Positions 1 to 13,400 of a stretch of DNA of 64,000 bases are shown one piece after another. A model generated the notes under the pieces. The model was given only the letters and a program-made list of their open reading frames with translations. It had not been told where the DNA came from and searched no databases. The translations under genes and the position numbers were made by a program. Source of the stretch: Primula veris (taxonomy: Eukaryota > Streptophyta > Magnoliopsida > Ericales > Primulaceae); NCBI GenBank assembly GCA_963682055.1, contig OY821740.1:43730795-43794794 (forward strand). Direction: 5' to 3'. The stretch's first letter is position 1; each line of letters opens with the position of its first letter.

Positions 1-118
1 CAGCTCTGTAGTCAAACAAATAATAAACCGCCTCGCCAATTACACATATATGAAGGGGATGCACTCTATACAACTATGGCAAAGAAAATGGGTAAATTCC
101 GTGTCTTAACTGGATATA
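1..118. other. 3' flank of the aspartic protease gene
   Basis: Sequence downstream of the protease stop codon (119-121, minus strand), most likely its 3' UTR. No other feature is seen. Confidence 0.5.
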
Positions 119-3100
119 TCATAAATACGAGGAACTTCGGAAAGTCGTGGTGAGAAAGAGAAGACCGAGAAAGAAAGTTGGTATAATGAGGTTAAATGGC
201 GAATTTCGCGAAGAGCTGTTCTCGCCAATTTGCCCTGCATTAACAAACTCACTTTTGCCTGTGCTCAAGGTTGCAGAGACGTTCACCGATTTAGAACCTA
301 GAGGGAAAAATTCATAATCACATTTAACAATGGGGATTGGCGATTTCCACTATGAATAATTTTGTTCAAGGGTTCGCTGGAAATTCCAAACCTTTGCATA
401 TTTCTATTAAATGGAGGTCTCTTTTCAAACTTTGTGCTAAACTTTCAAAATAAGCTCTCCAACAAACCCAAATGAAAATGAAGAGTATCATCGATGACCA
501 TTGGAAAAAAAAGCACAAAATAAACTTACAATCGTAATTTGCCCATCCAATGCGTTGGCCAGCCAGATCATAAACAACTATCTTGTCTTTTAGTACTAAG
601 TCTGCGAGGGGGAAAAAGAGAGGTCTAAACAAATGATTTTATACAGATAAAAACAAAACAAGATTGGACCCTAACAATCCCCTATGCATTAACAATTTTG
701 AGGTCGTTGTTTAGAGTAAATATACACTAAGGTTTTGGCAACCAAAAAAAAATCTTATCTTCTCGATTTCCATCCACTCGAAGCAACAGAGTTTACTAAA
801 TCGATGGTTTTGAAAAAATAAAGCGGAGGAGATATTTATTTTCAGTATTCAGCAGAACCATCATACATGAAATAAATACCAAGATATTTATTATTCACTA
901 GTAGAACCATCATATAAAATTCCTGTGCTTCTGTTTAATTTCACCACCATCACTAAACCCGTCAGTTCCTTATCAGTTATCACACATACAGTACTTAAAC
1001 AACAATTATGGATATCTCGATACATTATATCCCTTCTACCTTCTTCACTAGTGTTTATAATGCACAAGGGACAAAAATATATGTAAAGATACATAATCTT
1101 CAATCAAAATTGACATGTTACCCCGAAAGGTAACAAACATAGATATAAATATATAATTGCCATTCAGTATCATACCTCCTAAAATAGTTATGCTTTGTCC
1201 TTGAATTTTCTGAAACCCAATGCACCATAACTCCGCCCCACCCTGAAGAAACAATTTCGAAGATCTGAGGCAGAATCAAGACGTTCTAAAAAGTGGAGAA
1301 GAAGTAAACTACTTTGAGGTTCGCATTAATTTTTAATTTTGAAAAGAGTGTTTCCCTCATATTTAATAGAGGTAAAGAAAAAAAGGGGGAAATAAAGAGA
1401 ACTCTTTAACTCACAATAGAATTCTGCTGTATAAGGTAGTCCTCGGGCTTCAGAACCATCGATGCTCCACCAACAAAATTTAAACTAACAGTCGGAAATA
1501 AATCTGATGGACTACAAAGGGAAAACGAAAAGAGAATCATATGCATTTTTGAAGACCCAGAACTTAGGATTAAAAAAAAAAAAAAAACTGACATTAATTC
1601 CCAACCTGGATGTGAGGAGATAACACTGGTTTCCTTTAGAAAGAACAGGGCGCACAGATTGTGAGATAGTATTTGTGATCTGAAAAGGTATAAGATAATC
1701 ACAAATTTCAAATTCGATTTACTCCATATACTGGTATCGCAGTTTTAGCTTCTAGTCTTGTTTTTGACAGAAATTTTGGAAAGAAACTCCTATATTTTCC
1801 TTTTCATTTCGTAACAAGACAAAACAACTTTGTACACATTTCTCTGATCTACAGTGATATCGGTATACTTCTTAAAAGACTATTTTGATAACCAAAGTAT
1901 ACTAATTATACTTACAGCACTGACAAAAGGATCGTACGCCTCTTCAGCAAGATATGCCAAGGTTGTTCCAGAGTCTATTATTGTCCCTCGATTACTTGAT
2001 GTTGCGAAAACTGATTGATCAATTAATAATTTCTGCTCATTCACGGAAATACTTTGCAGATTTAAGTTATAATGTGGCCTGAAAATCAAGAAATAGTAGC
2101 CAATCAAAATAAAATTCCGTCCAGAATAACTGGGGAATTTAAAACTTTGAAAGTAGTCAAACAGGATGACACTAAAACGTCCAAAATGACAGGATAACTG
2201 CCAATAAAAGTAAAACTCCAAACATTTGGTGAAGCAGTTGAAAGCGGCCGAGTGTAGAAAAATCTCCGAAACTTGCAATTTTTTCACTACTAAGAAGGCA
2301 CCTCTCACGCTCTATATAATAATAAAAAATACACGAAGACTACTCTAAAACATCATACGATATACTCTAATGCAAAAATTGGTACTCCAATGCGTTTACT
2401 AGTTCAATAGGCTGAATTTCTTTGGTATTTGACAAAGCAAACCCGATTATATCAGTAATTAACTAGCTAGTCGGCAACATGCAATATATCATCAACGAAG
2501 CAATCCATTAACCTCAAAATAATTTCTTACTAGATTTTGATAAAACTATTAACAAGGTGTTTACATGTGTGTAACAACTAGAATGTAGAAACTTACTGAG
2601 ATGGTACAAGTGGACTGTAGACTATATTTGGCTCCACAATCTCACCAAGAACCAATATACCACCACCGCCATTACCTCCTCTTAAGCAATGAGAGAATGA
2701 GTTTGGGGCTACTCCTTGAGAAGCAAGCTGTGAGATAACAGATAAGCCTTGTTGGCCAAATCCAAATATCCCATCAACTGCTCTGTCCGACTTTTGTAAG
2801 TCCCCAGTTTGTGATACACTACAACTATAAGAACAATAACCAACCAAAAATGGGAAGATGTTAACACAAAAATACTGCAAGAATGGTACTGGCCATTTGA
2901 CAGCTTGAAGGGTTATTTTGCTTTTGATATTAAATTCAAAAGAAAAAAAAAACTCAATGCCTTCGTCTAAGAAGTAAAGAAGCAACAAACGGAAATTTAC
3001 AACTTAAAGTTCAGCCATCTTTAATATGGTAACCACTTAGAACGTCTTTGTTTTTAAGTTTTAGGTGAGTTGGCTATGACAAATAACACTGACACAACGG

Positions 3101-5689
3101 TGATTTCGTCGAAAGGTTAGTTAAAAAAGCCGTAACAAAATTCACAAGATTTAATGTTACTTGTAATGTTATCCCTGCCTCATCCAGGAAAAAAAACATC
3201 ATCTTTCAATTACAATCTTATTTTACTTTTCCCTCTTGATTCCCGTGAAGAATAAAATTAAGTTAAGAGAGTATACTAAACAACAGACAAGCCTTATTAG
3301 TGTAAACCTGAGTTTACCCGAAAACAATGGGTGCAGAGGAATTAGAAGTCAAAGAACTGCCAACAATCTCGTCAAGGTGCATCAAATCTGAAACATAATA
3401 ACCTGAAGTTCCACTCCCATCTCCGTATTGAAATGTATAACCACACTGATTGTTCTTTGTAGAACAACCTGAATCTGAAGATTGAGCACCCAAAGCACAT
3501 CTTTGGTCTGAACAAGAGATCGGTTTAGCTGTCGAAGAGCTTGACGGATTAAAGAAATTCAAAGGAATCTACGAGAAAAGAGAAAAACTTTATCATGAAA
3601 GCACAGAACGAATTTTAATTTGTTATTTAAATAAGAAAGTGGAAGAAGTATGACTATACTTGCAGTCCGCTTGACGTGGGGCAACCGTCACATGAATCGC
3701 AACTGACCCATAAGACATCACTTCCTGTGTCAATTTGGACATAGAATTCTTTTGGCGGAGAACCCAATTGAACTCTTGTGAAATAGAGCCTATAGTAATA
3801 ACACTTTTGCAATGAGAAACCAAAGATGACAAAAACAAGAATCATTAGAAAAAAAATGTTAATTATATGAGTAATACAAAATGAAACTAGGACAAACAAG
3901 AAAAGACACTAAGAACAGCTCATGCTCCCACTACTAGTAATTTATTGCCCAGCTACAACAAGAATCCAAAAGGAAATCATATGACGTTTATTGCTATTTG
4001 TAGATTCTGCTTTTGGTTTTCACTGTGACTTTGGTTTTAAGTATTCCCTCTTTTCTAAATCTTGCTGTTTTTGGTGTCAGATGAAGATGAGGATTCAACA
4101 TGTCACTGAAAATGGTTAATATCCATGAAACATTAAATTTGGTATTTTATATTGACTGCATTTGCCCTTGTAGCATTAATTGCAAGTTAACACACACAAA
4201 AAACTGAATAAAAAATGGTAAATATCTTTAAAACTTGATTAAAGAGATTAAAAAAAAAATCCACTTTCTTAGAAAGCACAATAAGAAAATAAACTAAGAA
4301 GGGATATTGATAAAGAAGTATACACCTAAAATTAGAGAAACTTAATTAAAAATAAGAAGTAATCATAATTAAGCTTTCATAAACCAGTCAGAACTATCAT
4401 AAGCATCAGTTGCACATGCAACCAAATTGAGAAAGCAAAAGAAAAAGAAAAGGAGAAATGAGAGACAGAAAAAGTGATTAAGAGGAGAAATTATTTGGTC
4501 CTCTTGGAGGACTCCTCCAACCCACTTTATAGCCACACACTTAGTATATTTTATTAACAGCTAGTATATAAAAAAAATAAAAAAGATGTTCCACTTTCAT
4601 AATTTCGATTATCAGAATACTGATCAAACCAATTAAGCAAACAAGATTGCTAAAAAGTATACATCTACAATTAAAGAAACATAAATAATAAAAATACCAA
4701 GAAACTAACTAGAATTATAAACCGTCACAGTTACACCTCCATAGAACCAGTCACAAGAATCATAATTAAAAATCAATTGCTGCAAAAACACCCAAATTAA
4801 GAAAGAAAAATAAAGCTAGAGAGAGGCTACCAGCTAAAGATTTAAAAGTCTTAAAGGTAAAAAAAAAAAAGGAAAGAAATACTTTGAAAAAAAAAAGGCA
4901 ATAATCACTTTTCCACTTATAACACCTATTATGAGTCTGCTAATAAAAATTAATTAAGAAAAAATAGATTGCCTAAAAAGTAGACACCTAAATTTAAAGA
5001 ACTTTAATCAAGAAAACTATTTTAGAACTATGAAGTAATCATAATTACACAAACCACAATACCAATCACACATATCATAACCAATAACCACTTGCTGCAA
5101 AAACACCCAAAAAACAACACAAAATTTAAGAATCACCTTAAAAATAAGGCAAGAATCACTTTTCCACTTCATAACACCAATTATAAGTCTACTAATATAT
5201 AAAATCAATTAAGTAAGAAATAACAGATTAAAAAAAGAAGTAGACACCTAAATTTAAAGAGCCTTAACCAAGAAAGCTAATCCAGAACTAGAAAGTAATA
5301 ACAATTACACTTCCACAAACCACAATACCAATCACATATATCATAATTCATAACCAAAAACCACTTGCTGCAAAAACACTCAAATTACATATATTCGTAT
5401 ACATATATATATAGAATAATAGAAATATTGGTAAATACCCAACAAGATACGGATCGTAAGTCCCTTGAACAGGGAAATCTACGACACCATTCGAAGACTG
5501 GAGAATCCGACGGTGCCTCGCCTTGTCTCTCTCTCTAAGTTGACTCAGCTCCACCCCATGACTCGTCGGAAAAGCCCTTTCAAGCCTCATCGTCGCCGGA
5601 AAACCCACCGCCACCCTCGCCGGAGACAATATAACCACCGTAACCGCCAATATAGTAATTATAAACCCGGACCCATATCTCACCCGCAT
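119..5689 (-). CDS. A1 family aspartic protease, GPI-anchored type (A36/A39-like), 10 exons, 503 aa
   Basis: Exons in coding order: 5439-5689, 3660-3789, 3318-3568, 2597-2824, 1916-2078, 1606-1679, 1415-1511, 1176-1242, 530-601, 119-297. All joins are GT-AG, stay in phase and total 504 codons. The protein starts with a hydrophobic signal peptide (about residues 7-29) and a basic propeptide-like stretch. The two catalytic aspartates are in IDTGSDVLW (D104) and IDSGTTLAY (D322). Many cysteines are present, as in plant A1 enzymes. The last exon ends in a Ser-rich stretch, a hydrophobic run ([13 protein letters not shown]) and a short tail, which looks like a GPI-attachment signal. Related Arabidopsis proteins (A36, A39, At1g08210, At5g22850) are membrane-anchored and some act in pollen. 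Intron 1 is 1.65 kb and repeat-filled. The gene is head-to-head with CNX1. The family is certain; the exact orthologue and substrate are not. Confidence 0.93.
3790..5438 (-). repeat. Diverged tandem repeat array in protease intron 1
   Basis: Intron 1 of the aspartic protease carries about four imperfect copies of a 240-330 bp AT-rich unit between about 4305 and 5390. Each copy has a block like AAGTAGACACCTAAATTTAA (clearest at 4979 and 5238; diverged at 4316 and 4658), followed by a CACAATACCAATCACA-like block and CTTGCTGCAAAAACACCC (4780, 5090, 5368). The last two copies (about 4900-5110 and 5150-5385) are the most alike. I see no coding potential. The array appears to have grown by local duplication. 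Confidence 0.75.
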
Positions 5690-6928
5690 CTCTCTCTCTA
5701 TATATATATATATATGTAAATAGATATGGAATATAAAAGATAGTTGTTGTTGATAACCTGTTATGGCTTTTGGGTTTTGAGATATGTTACAGAGTTACGT
5801 GACTTTTTGGACAAGAAGATATGATATATATATATAGAGAGAGAGAGAGATTATGTTCTCGTCGGTCAGAGTGCTTTAATTAGTACTTATTTAGTTATTT
5901 ATTTACATTGTACCTAAACATAAATATATATTGTTGCGTTTAGGTGAACAACTGTATTTATCGCTTACATATCTTACTATAATACTATATTGGGGCCCCC
6001 TATATTGTTACAATTTTATTCAAAAATATATGTCATGGGAAAAATGAAAGTCTTTCCTTCTAGATTCAAGTAGTCATATATACCGTGTCCATTTGATATG
6101 TCATCAGTCATATAACGCGTTTGATCTTTTCTACTTTATGGTGCGAAATATTTCTCACTTTCGTTAACTAGATGACTCTCTAGTTTTTTGTTTTGGGATG
6201 GTGACTCGTTAATTGTGTATTAGTACAAAAAATGACAATTGGCAAGATGGTAACACAATGGTCAAATTCAGCATATGGAATATTGGTTCGTTATTAAACC
6301 TAGCAAAACTAAGGTCAACAGATGTAATAGATAATTGTTTTGAGGGAGATTGCAACTTTTCACGCTTATATCCTGAGAGAAATAGGGTCACCGGCCCCTA
6401 TTTCAGAAAAAAAATAAAAATAATTTTATTTATTTATTTTGATTAATATATTAAAAAAATTAACGTCTCTCTCCCCCACATTATAAAAAAACAAAAAGAC
6501 TCTTACATGAGTTAAAAAAAATTATATAGAAATTGACCATACCCATTTAATATACCATTTTGACCTCATTCAAAACTAGTAAGTTTGTTTTGATGAAATA
6601 GTTTATGAAGGTCGTTATTATTCTGAAACTATAGATTGAGTTGTCAAGTTTATTAAAATCGAGAGTTTCGTATAATTTTTCAAGAAGGTTGGTGTAAATG
6701 GTCTAACATTTAGTTTACGTCAATCGATAGAGACCATTCTCTTGTTTCCGGTGATAACATGTTATTTTCAATACCTACGCGTGTTATGTTGAATGAGAAT
6801 GTTGTCCACCGAGCTATATATGATTAATATAAACTCTACATAAATATACTTATATAAAATGTTGTAATTGATGAGACCTAGACCAAAACAAATGAGTTGA
6901 TCAGTGAAAAAACTATTTATTTTGTCTG

Positions 6929-7140
6929 TTCGAATAAAACCTCGTAAACACATAATATAAGTATTGTTTGTTTTAATGAATTATTTGCCCTCCTGATGGT
7001 GGAATGCCCAATCTATTGGCATCACTAATATACCGGTTTCGAATAAAACCTCGTAAAAAAAAAATATAAGTTTTGTTTTGTTTCTGTAACGGTTGGCATC
7101 ACCAGTGTATGGGTTCTGAATGAGACCGCGGTTGTAGTGC
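6929..7140. repeat. Tandem duplication, about 109-bp period
   Basis: The 20-mer TTCGAATAAAACCTCGTAAA occurs at 6929 and 7038, each followed by AATATAAGT and TTGTTT. A TTGGCATCAC block recurs downstream (7016, 7093) and a degenerate third unit (TTCTGAATGAGACC) follows. It lies about 270-480 bp upstream of the CNX1 start. Confidence 0.7.
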
Positions 7141-7381
7141 AATACTAAAATTGTTGTGATGTGACCCAAAAAACAGATGCTGGAGTCGTGTAATCAAATC
7201 TTTTTACATAAAATTAAAAAAATGGTCCACGTTACCTTACACGTCGTGACCGGTCACTAACAAACAAAGTGTTGAATAATAATCTGACTTTTGGATGGTA
7301 CATTTATTTCATATAAATTGCAAATAATTATCCCAACACTTAGCCGTAAAGCCAGTAGAATAACCAGAGTGGGGAAACGGA

Positions 7382-7403
7382 AGAGAGAGAGAGAGAGAGA
7401 GAG
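7382..7403 (+). repeat. GA microsatellite in the CNX1 5' UTR
   Basis: An uninterrupted GA run ends about 9 bases before the first CNX1 ATG. Similar GA/CT or TA dinucleotide runs abut the starts of the protease, ATP10 and VPS41 genes in this window. Confidence 0.8.
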
Positions 7404-7411
7404 TGACGAAG

Positions 7412-10400
7412 ATGATGATATCAGCAGAGGAAGCTCTAGAGATAGTACTGAAAGTATCTCAGCGTCTGCCACGTGTCACGGTACCTCTTCATGAAGCTAT
7501 GGGAAAGGTATTGGCTGAGGATATCACGGCCCCTGACCCTCTCCCTCCTTACCCTGCCTCCGTCAAGGTCCCCCCCCTTCTCTCTCTCTCTATATATATA
7601 TATATGTATGTATGTATGTATATGTATATGTATATTGTGTCCGTGCATGAAACGTTTGCGTGTGTCGCGCGACAAGGAGATAGAAAATAAGTGTGATGAT
7701 GATACAAGTATATGGAGAAAAAATTTAAGAAGATAGAATATAAGATGAGAAAACTTAAAAAGAATTTTGTGTAGTTAAAAGAGGGAGAAAGAATGTCGTA
7801 GTATTAGTTTTTCCTTTTTATATTTTTTACGAAGGTAGGGTAGTATGGTAATTAATAAAAAAGTGTCGGTTATTTTTGAAAAAAAATGGCAAAAAACTTG
7901 GGTTGACTTATTAAATAGTATAAGTATATGAAGTATGATATGGATTATGGATATTAGCACATACCTGCCTCTCATTCAGCTGTATATGTATTTATTTATG
8001 TATGTATGTATGTATGTATGTATGTATGTATGTATGTATGTATGCATGTATATGGATATTAGCATATACTTGCCTTATTTAGTATTTGGTCTACTGTACT
8101 GGTGTACTGGTGTAATATAGATATAGATCAAAAGTTATTGGCGGAGACTAATTTGCATGTTTGCCAACTGCTTTTTTCCTTACCGTTTTTGCTTTAAATA
8201 AGTTTATGAGTTTTTGGTTTCCCAGCTTCTTGGTCATAAAAGCCAGAAAAGAGTAAAAGCAGGGAAGCTACGGATTTGATGTTTTTTTAGCTGTTTTCAC
8301 GAAAAAACTATGTATGCATGTATATGCACATTAACATATACTTGCATCATTCAGCATTTGGTCTGCAACACAAGTGTATCTTAGACGGTGCCGGAACCAG
8401 GACTTGAACTTGGGTGGGGCTAAATTATACTTGTACAATTATTTGTAACTATGTGGGGTGATGAAATGCTATAATAGTTCATTTTTCGGTAAAATACATG
8501 GAGAATGCTATGTTTTCTTCAATATGGGGGTGCTATAATCCATTTTAGCCTTCTCCTCCCTGATCTTAGATACAGATCAAATTTACTGGCAGGCACTTGG
8601 TGCATGTTTGTCAACTCCTTTTTTCCTTACCCTATTTGCGTTAAAAATAGCTTACTAGCTTATTGGTCAAAAAAGCTAAAAAATCTTAAAAGCAGAGAAG
8701 CTAGGAATTTGATATTTTTATAGCTGTTTTCACGGAAAACATACCAGAAAATAGAAATTTTCCGATAAAAGTTGTTTGTACAGTTGCAATTTGAAACAAA
8801 TAAAAATTTGACTTATATTAAAAAATAAGTTATAACTTATAAGTCACTTATGAGAAAAAAGGTAAGGTGGTGCCAAACCCAACACTGTACTTCATATTTT
8901 GCGTGCAGAGAATTGGGTTATTACATTCTGTCCCTTTCTTTTTAAGTTTTGTTTTCTTTTACGAAGTTCAATCGCTGATTCCTATTTTAGAATATTTTTA
9001 CCGTTTTAGGATGGCTATGCAGTAGTTTCCTCAGATGGTCCTGGGGAATACCCTATAGTTATTGAGTCAAGGGCAGGAAATGATGGAGCTGGTGAAACCG
9101 TGACTTCTGGAAATGTTGCATACATAACAACTGGAGGTGAGTTATTATATATATTTATATATATATATATACTACCATAAAAATCCTTATATACATAAAG
9201 ATTAGCCCCTTGGGGGGTCTTTGCCTGCTAGTCTTTAAAACATAGCATGCTAATGAAAGAAAAAACTCTATCTTTGAAAGAGACTGGCTTTAAAATAAAG
9301 TCCTTTGGTTTACGGTTCAATCTTGTAATGCTTTAGCATGCCTCTCATTTTGCAGAACATATTATCACAAAAGAGTCCTATTTTTTTCAAACAAAAAGAG
9401 TTAATCTTGAAGACCTGGAATATAGTATCTGAAACGATATTTTCAACTTTAATGAAATTTGGACTCTTACAAAAAGTTACTATTCCTTGTTGATTAAACT
9501 CCCTTGTCTTTTTCTTCTAAATGTTGTTTCTGTTGTTCTTTTTAGGTCCAGTACCAGATGGTGCTGATGCAGTTATTCAAGCAGAGGACACTGAACTAAT
9601 CAACAGTACTTCAGCTGAGATAAAAAGAGTAAGAATATTGGTGAAAACTAGCCCAGGAGTGGATATTCGTCCAGTGGTAAGTGCTTGATCGGTGTTGCGG
9701 TAGTAAATTTCCCGCATTGCTTGGGCATTTAAATAGCATTTGGTTTATAATCTGCTCCTCAGGCGTCAGGCGTAAGTGGAAGTTTGCGCTGGAGTATTTT
9801 TTGCCTTCTATAATTCCTTTGCTGGTTAAAAACTTTCCAAGGTTGCTCACCACTATTTTCAAACAACACTATCTATAAAAATGAAAGAAGTAATAATAAC
9901 ACCAAACAAAGAAGAATCATTTCATTGTACTGTGTATCGAAAATAGTTATTACTTAGTTACATGGATATACATATATACAATCCCCTCTCAATTTGTATG
10001 TGTATTGCATCTCGAGCATGGAACCTTGAACACTATTTTATTTCCATACATCCATTGCAGTAACTGCAGTGCATAGTCTCCTTACACTTCATCCATTCAG
10101 CAAACTTTAATTCTGCATTAATTATTTCAGAGTTGATGATGTAAAAATTCTTGTCCAGGGATGTGATATAGAGAAAGATGCCACAGTTCTAAAATCTGGA
10201 CAGCAAATAGGTGCTGCAGAGATCGGCCTCCTTGCCACAGTGGGTGTAATGATGGTGAAGGTTGTGCGGAGTATTCTCTTCTTCTTTTTGCAATGTGTTT
10301 CTCACTCCTATAATCCATTAATATGCTCTTTTCTGAGTATAACATATATTTGAATTGAATGGTTTCTTTTTTGGAGTTTTTCTCATTCAGGCTGTATCCA

Positions 10401-13400
10401 GTAAAATCTGGTTATTGTAACTACTGTTTATGAAATAGGAACTAAAATTAAAGGTTTGCTGTTATATCTAGGGTTTGTTCGGTGAATTTTAGTTGTCAGA
10501 TTAAGCTAGTCATGAACAGTCAATAGGCAATTTATACACGACCATCATAAAATTGAGATGAAGTATATAGATGTGTCAACTGTAGTGTAATTACGCTTTT
10601 AGTCAGGTTATATTTAAACAGTTGGATGTTCATGTGCTTTAGAAGTGATAATTTAGAATCTGGCTGTATCTGGGGAGGTCCAGCAGTGTTTATTCAACAT
10701 TAAAGAAAAAAGTTTATTTTACTGTACGTGGAAATTCATGTCTCGTCAGTGGTGAAGATGCTTCAGAGAATCAGATGGTTAAAGAAAAGAAATTGTACCA
10801 TAAATTTGTGTATAAAGTTTTCGGTAAGTGTTGGACATGCACTGTTAGGGTCTGTTCTTATAGGAATCATGAGATGCACACCTAATGATTGTATAATTAT
10901 CCAGACCACCAAAGAATCAGAGTACTTGATGGGTGTAGTGAAAGGCCCACAAAATAATTTAAAGACTTTTGCAATATTGATTCAAAACAAAATTAGTACT
11001 CTGCCTTTCAAACTATTTCACATCAACTTCCTTTTAGTTTTATTCTTAAAATCAGGATGTAAATTATTCATGTGTTTGAAAGTAGATGCACAAAGAGATA
11101 ATAATTGCCTAATATTACATTATGCAGGTATACCCTCTGCCTACGGTAGCGGTGCTTTCCACTGGAGATGAACTTGTGGAGCCGACGACTAGAGAGTTAG
11201 GTCGTGGTCAGGTATCATAACAACCATGTCAAGTACGTTTTCGGGAGCTAATTTTTTCTTATTCAAATTTTTTTAAGATATGTATACACATTTATTTCGG
11301 TCAAGATCAGGGACTCCAACCGCGCAATGCTTCTAGCTGCTGCATCACAGAATAGGTGCAAAGTTATTGACCTTGGTATAGCTCATGATGATGAAGAGGG
11401 CATTGAGAGGATTTTGGAAAATGCATTTTCTGCTGGAGAAATTGATATTCTTCTCACTTCAGGAGGTGTTTCCATGGGAGACAGAGATTTTGTCAAGCCT
11501 TTGCTTGAGAAGAGAGGGAAAGTGCATTTTAACAAGGTAACTCTATTTTCTATTAACATAAACTGTCTGATGATTTAATTTATCTAGTTTCTAAACCCAG
11601 TCCATTTTTTTGATACATTTCAGATTCGTATGAAACCAGGAAAGCCTCTGACATTTGCTGAAGTTACAACAACCGAAAAGATCCCAAAGAAAATACTTGC
11701 ATTCGGTTTACCTGGGAATCCCGTGAGCAGTTTAGTATGTTTCCATCTCTTTGTGGCCCCTAGCATTCGATGTCTTGCAGGATGGACAAACCCAAATCTG
11801 CCAAGGTTGCTAAATCCTTATAAGGCTTCTTCTTCCCTCAATATAAATTTTGCATTACTACATTATTCTTTTATTTCCATTTAACTTTTTTATATACTGT
11901 GCAATTGAATATTTACTGTTTTTTTAATTGATTTACTGTAGATTACAGGCCCGGCTCAATAAGTCTGTCAAAACAGATCCTATCCGTACAGAATTTCATC
12001 GTGCCGTTATTAGGTGGGAGGTCTATGACGAATCTGGTAATTCAGGGTGAGAATTGTATTTTTTTTTCCTTTTTATGTACTCTTCACTTGCACAAACATA
12101 GATTCTTCCTTATAATAACTTCATTTGGATTTTCCTGTATCCTTTTCTTTGCTGTATCTTGCCAGTTGTCTTTCTAGCTTGTTTTTTTAAGTTTAAGAAA
12201 ATAATGTCTTTTTAAATTACTTTTTAATATTTCAGATTTGTTGCTGAGAGCACAGGTCATCAGATGAGTAGTCGACTGCTGAGTATGAAATCAGCAAATG
12301 CTCTGTTGGAACTGCCAGCATCAGGCAGTTTATTACCTGCCGGAACTCTTGTGGCAGCAATATTAATTTCTGATTTAAGCAGTGTTCCAGTAATTAATAA
12401 GAGCTCAGTAGTACCGGATTTAGCTACAACTACTCAAGCATCTGTGTCGGGCAATAATCTCTCTACTGAGTATAAAGTAGGTATCCTTACCGTGAGTGAC
12501 ACAGTGGCATCTGGGGCAGGACCTGATCGAAGGTAATTATTCTTACATGCATTATGTCTAAGGATTTGTTTTTGTCACTAGTAGTATTTTGAAGCTTAAA
12601 AAACCCATATAACTACAATTCTATTCTTATAAATCAAAAGTTGACCAGTGAAGATTTCTCGTAGGCATCCCGTTCAACTTGGGTCTAATTTTTTCTGCTG
12701 TTTAGTTTGTGTGTGTTGATTCTAGTCCTACAAGTTTCCCAGTAATGGAAAAGCTCCGTGTTCATTTATCCAATACACCGTATTACATTTTTTCTTGAAT
12801 TCTATTTCTCTCTAATTTTGGTACCTCCCATGCTCTTTGAAATCCTTTTATGGTATCATTAAATTGGATGGCCAAGTTTCGCACAGCTGTGCTTATATAT
12901 TTGTCTAGAGCAGTTAATCTTTTCAATTTGTCATGTCCTGCCATAATTGATGTATCCACGAGACTATTTGTAAATTATTGGATATCTGAATTCTTCAATG
13001 TCATTTTTTCTAGAGTAAGTATTCGGTAGGGCGGGTCTACTAAAAAGGTGGGTGTGGCCTCCAGTAAAAACCCTAGAAAAGAGAGGGAACCCTTGTGGGG
13101 CCCACAGTTAATTTGAATCTTTTCAATACTATTGGTGTGGTGCACCCTACTTTGGTGTACACCGGCCCTACCGAATATTTTCTCTTTTTTCTAATTCAGT
13201 TATGAACTTGGAATTACCAAAATATGATGTTGCAGTGGTCCGAGGGCAGTTTCTGTGGTTAATTCTTCCTCGGAAAAATTAGGAGGTGCAACAGTAGTTG
13301 CAACTGCTGTGGCTCCCGATGAGGTGTCTAAAATTAAGGATGTTTTGAAACAGTGGAGTGATGTTGACAAAATCGATCTCATTCTTACACTTGGTACTGA

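Larger units (their letters stand above)
5690..7411. other. Divergent intergenic region (protease / CNX1), shared promoter interval
   Basis: These 1.7 kb separate two genes that start in opposite directions, so both promoters should lie here. A (TA)n tract with GA/CT repeat abuts the protease start (5690-5716). Another TA/GA microsatellite lies at 5822-5850. A short perfect hairpin (AAATAGGG / CCCTATTT, 8-nt loop) lies at 6380-6403. A local duplication with about 109-bp period covers 6929-7140, with TTCGAATAAAACCTCGTAAA at 6929 and 7038. The last 20 bases before the CNX1 start are a GA repeat. No coding region is recognised. Confidence 0.6.

Noticed and set aside
10728..11171. 147-aa open frame inside CNX1
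   Set aside because: It overlaps intron 4 and exon 5 of CNX1 in another frame. No family resemblance, and the surrounding exons are well supported.
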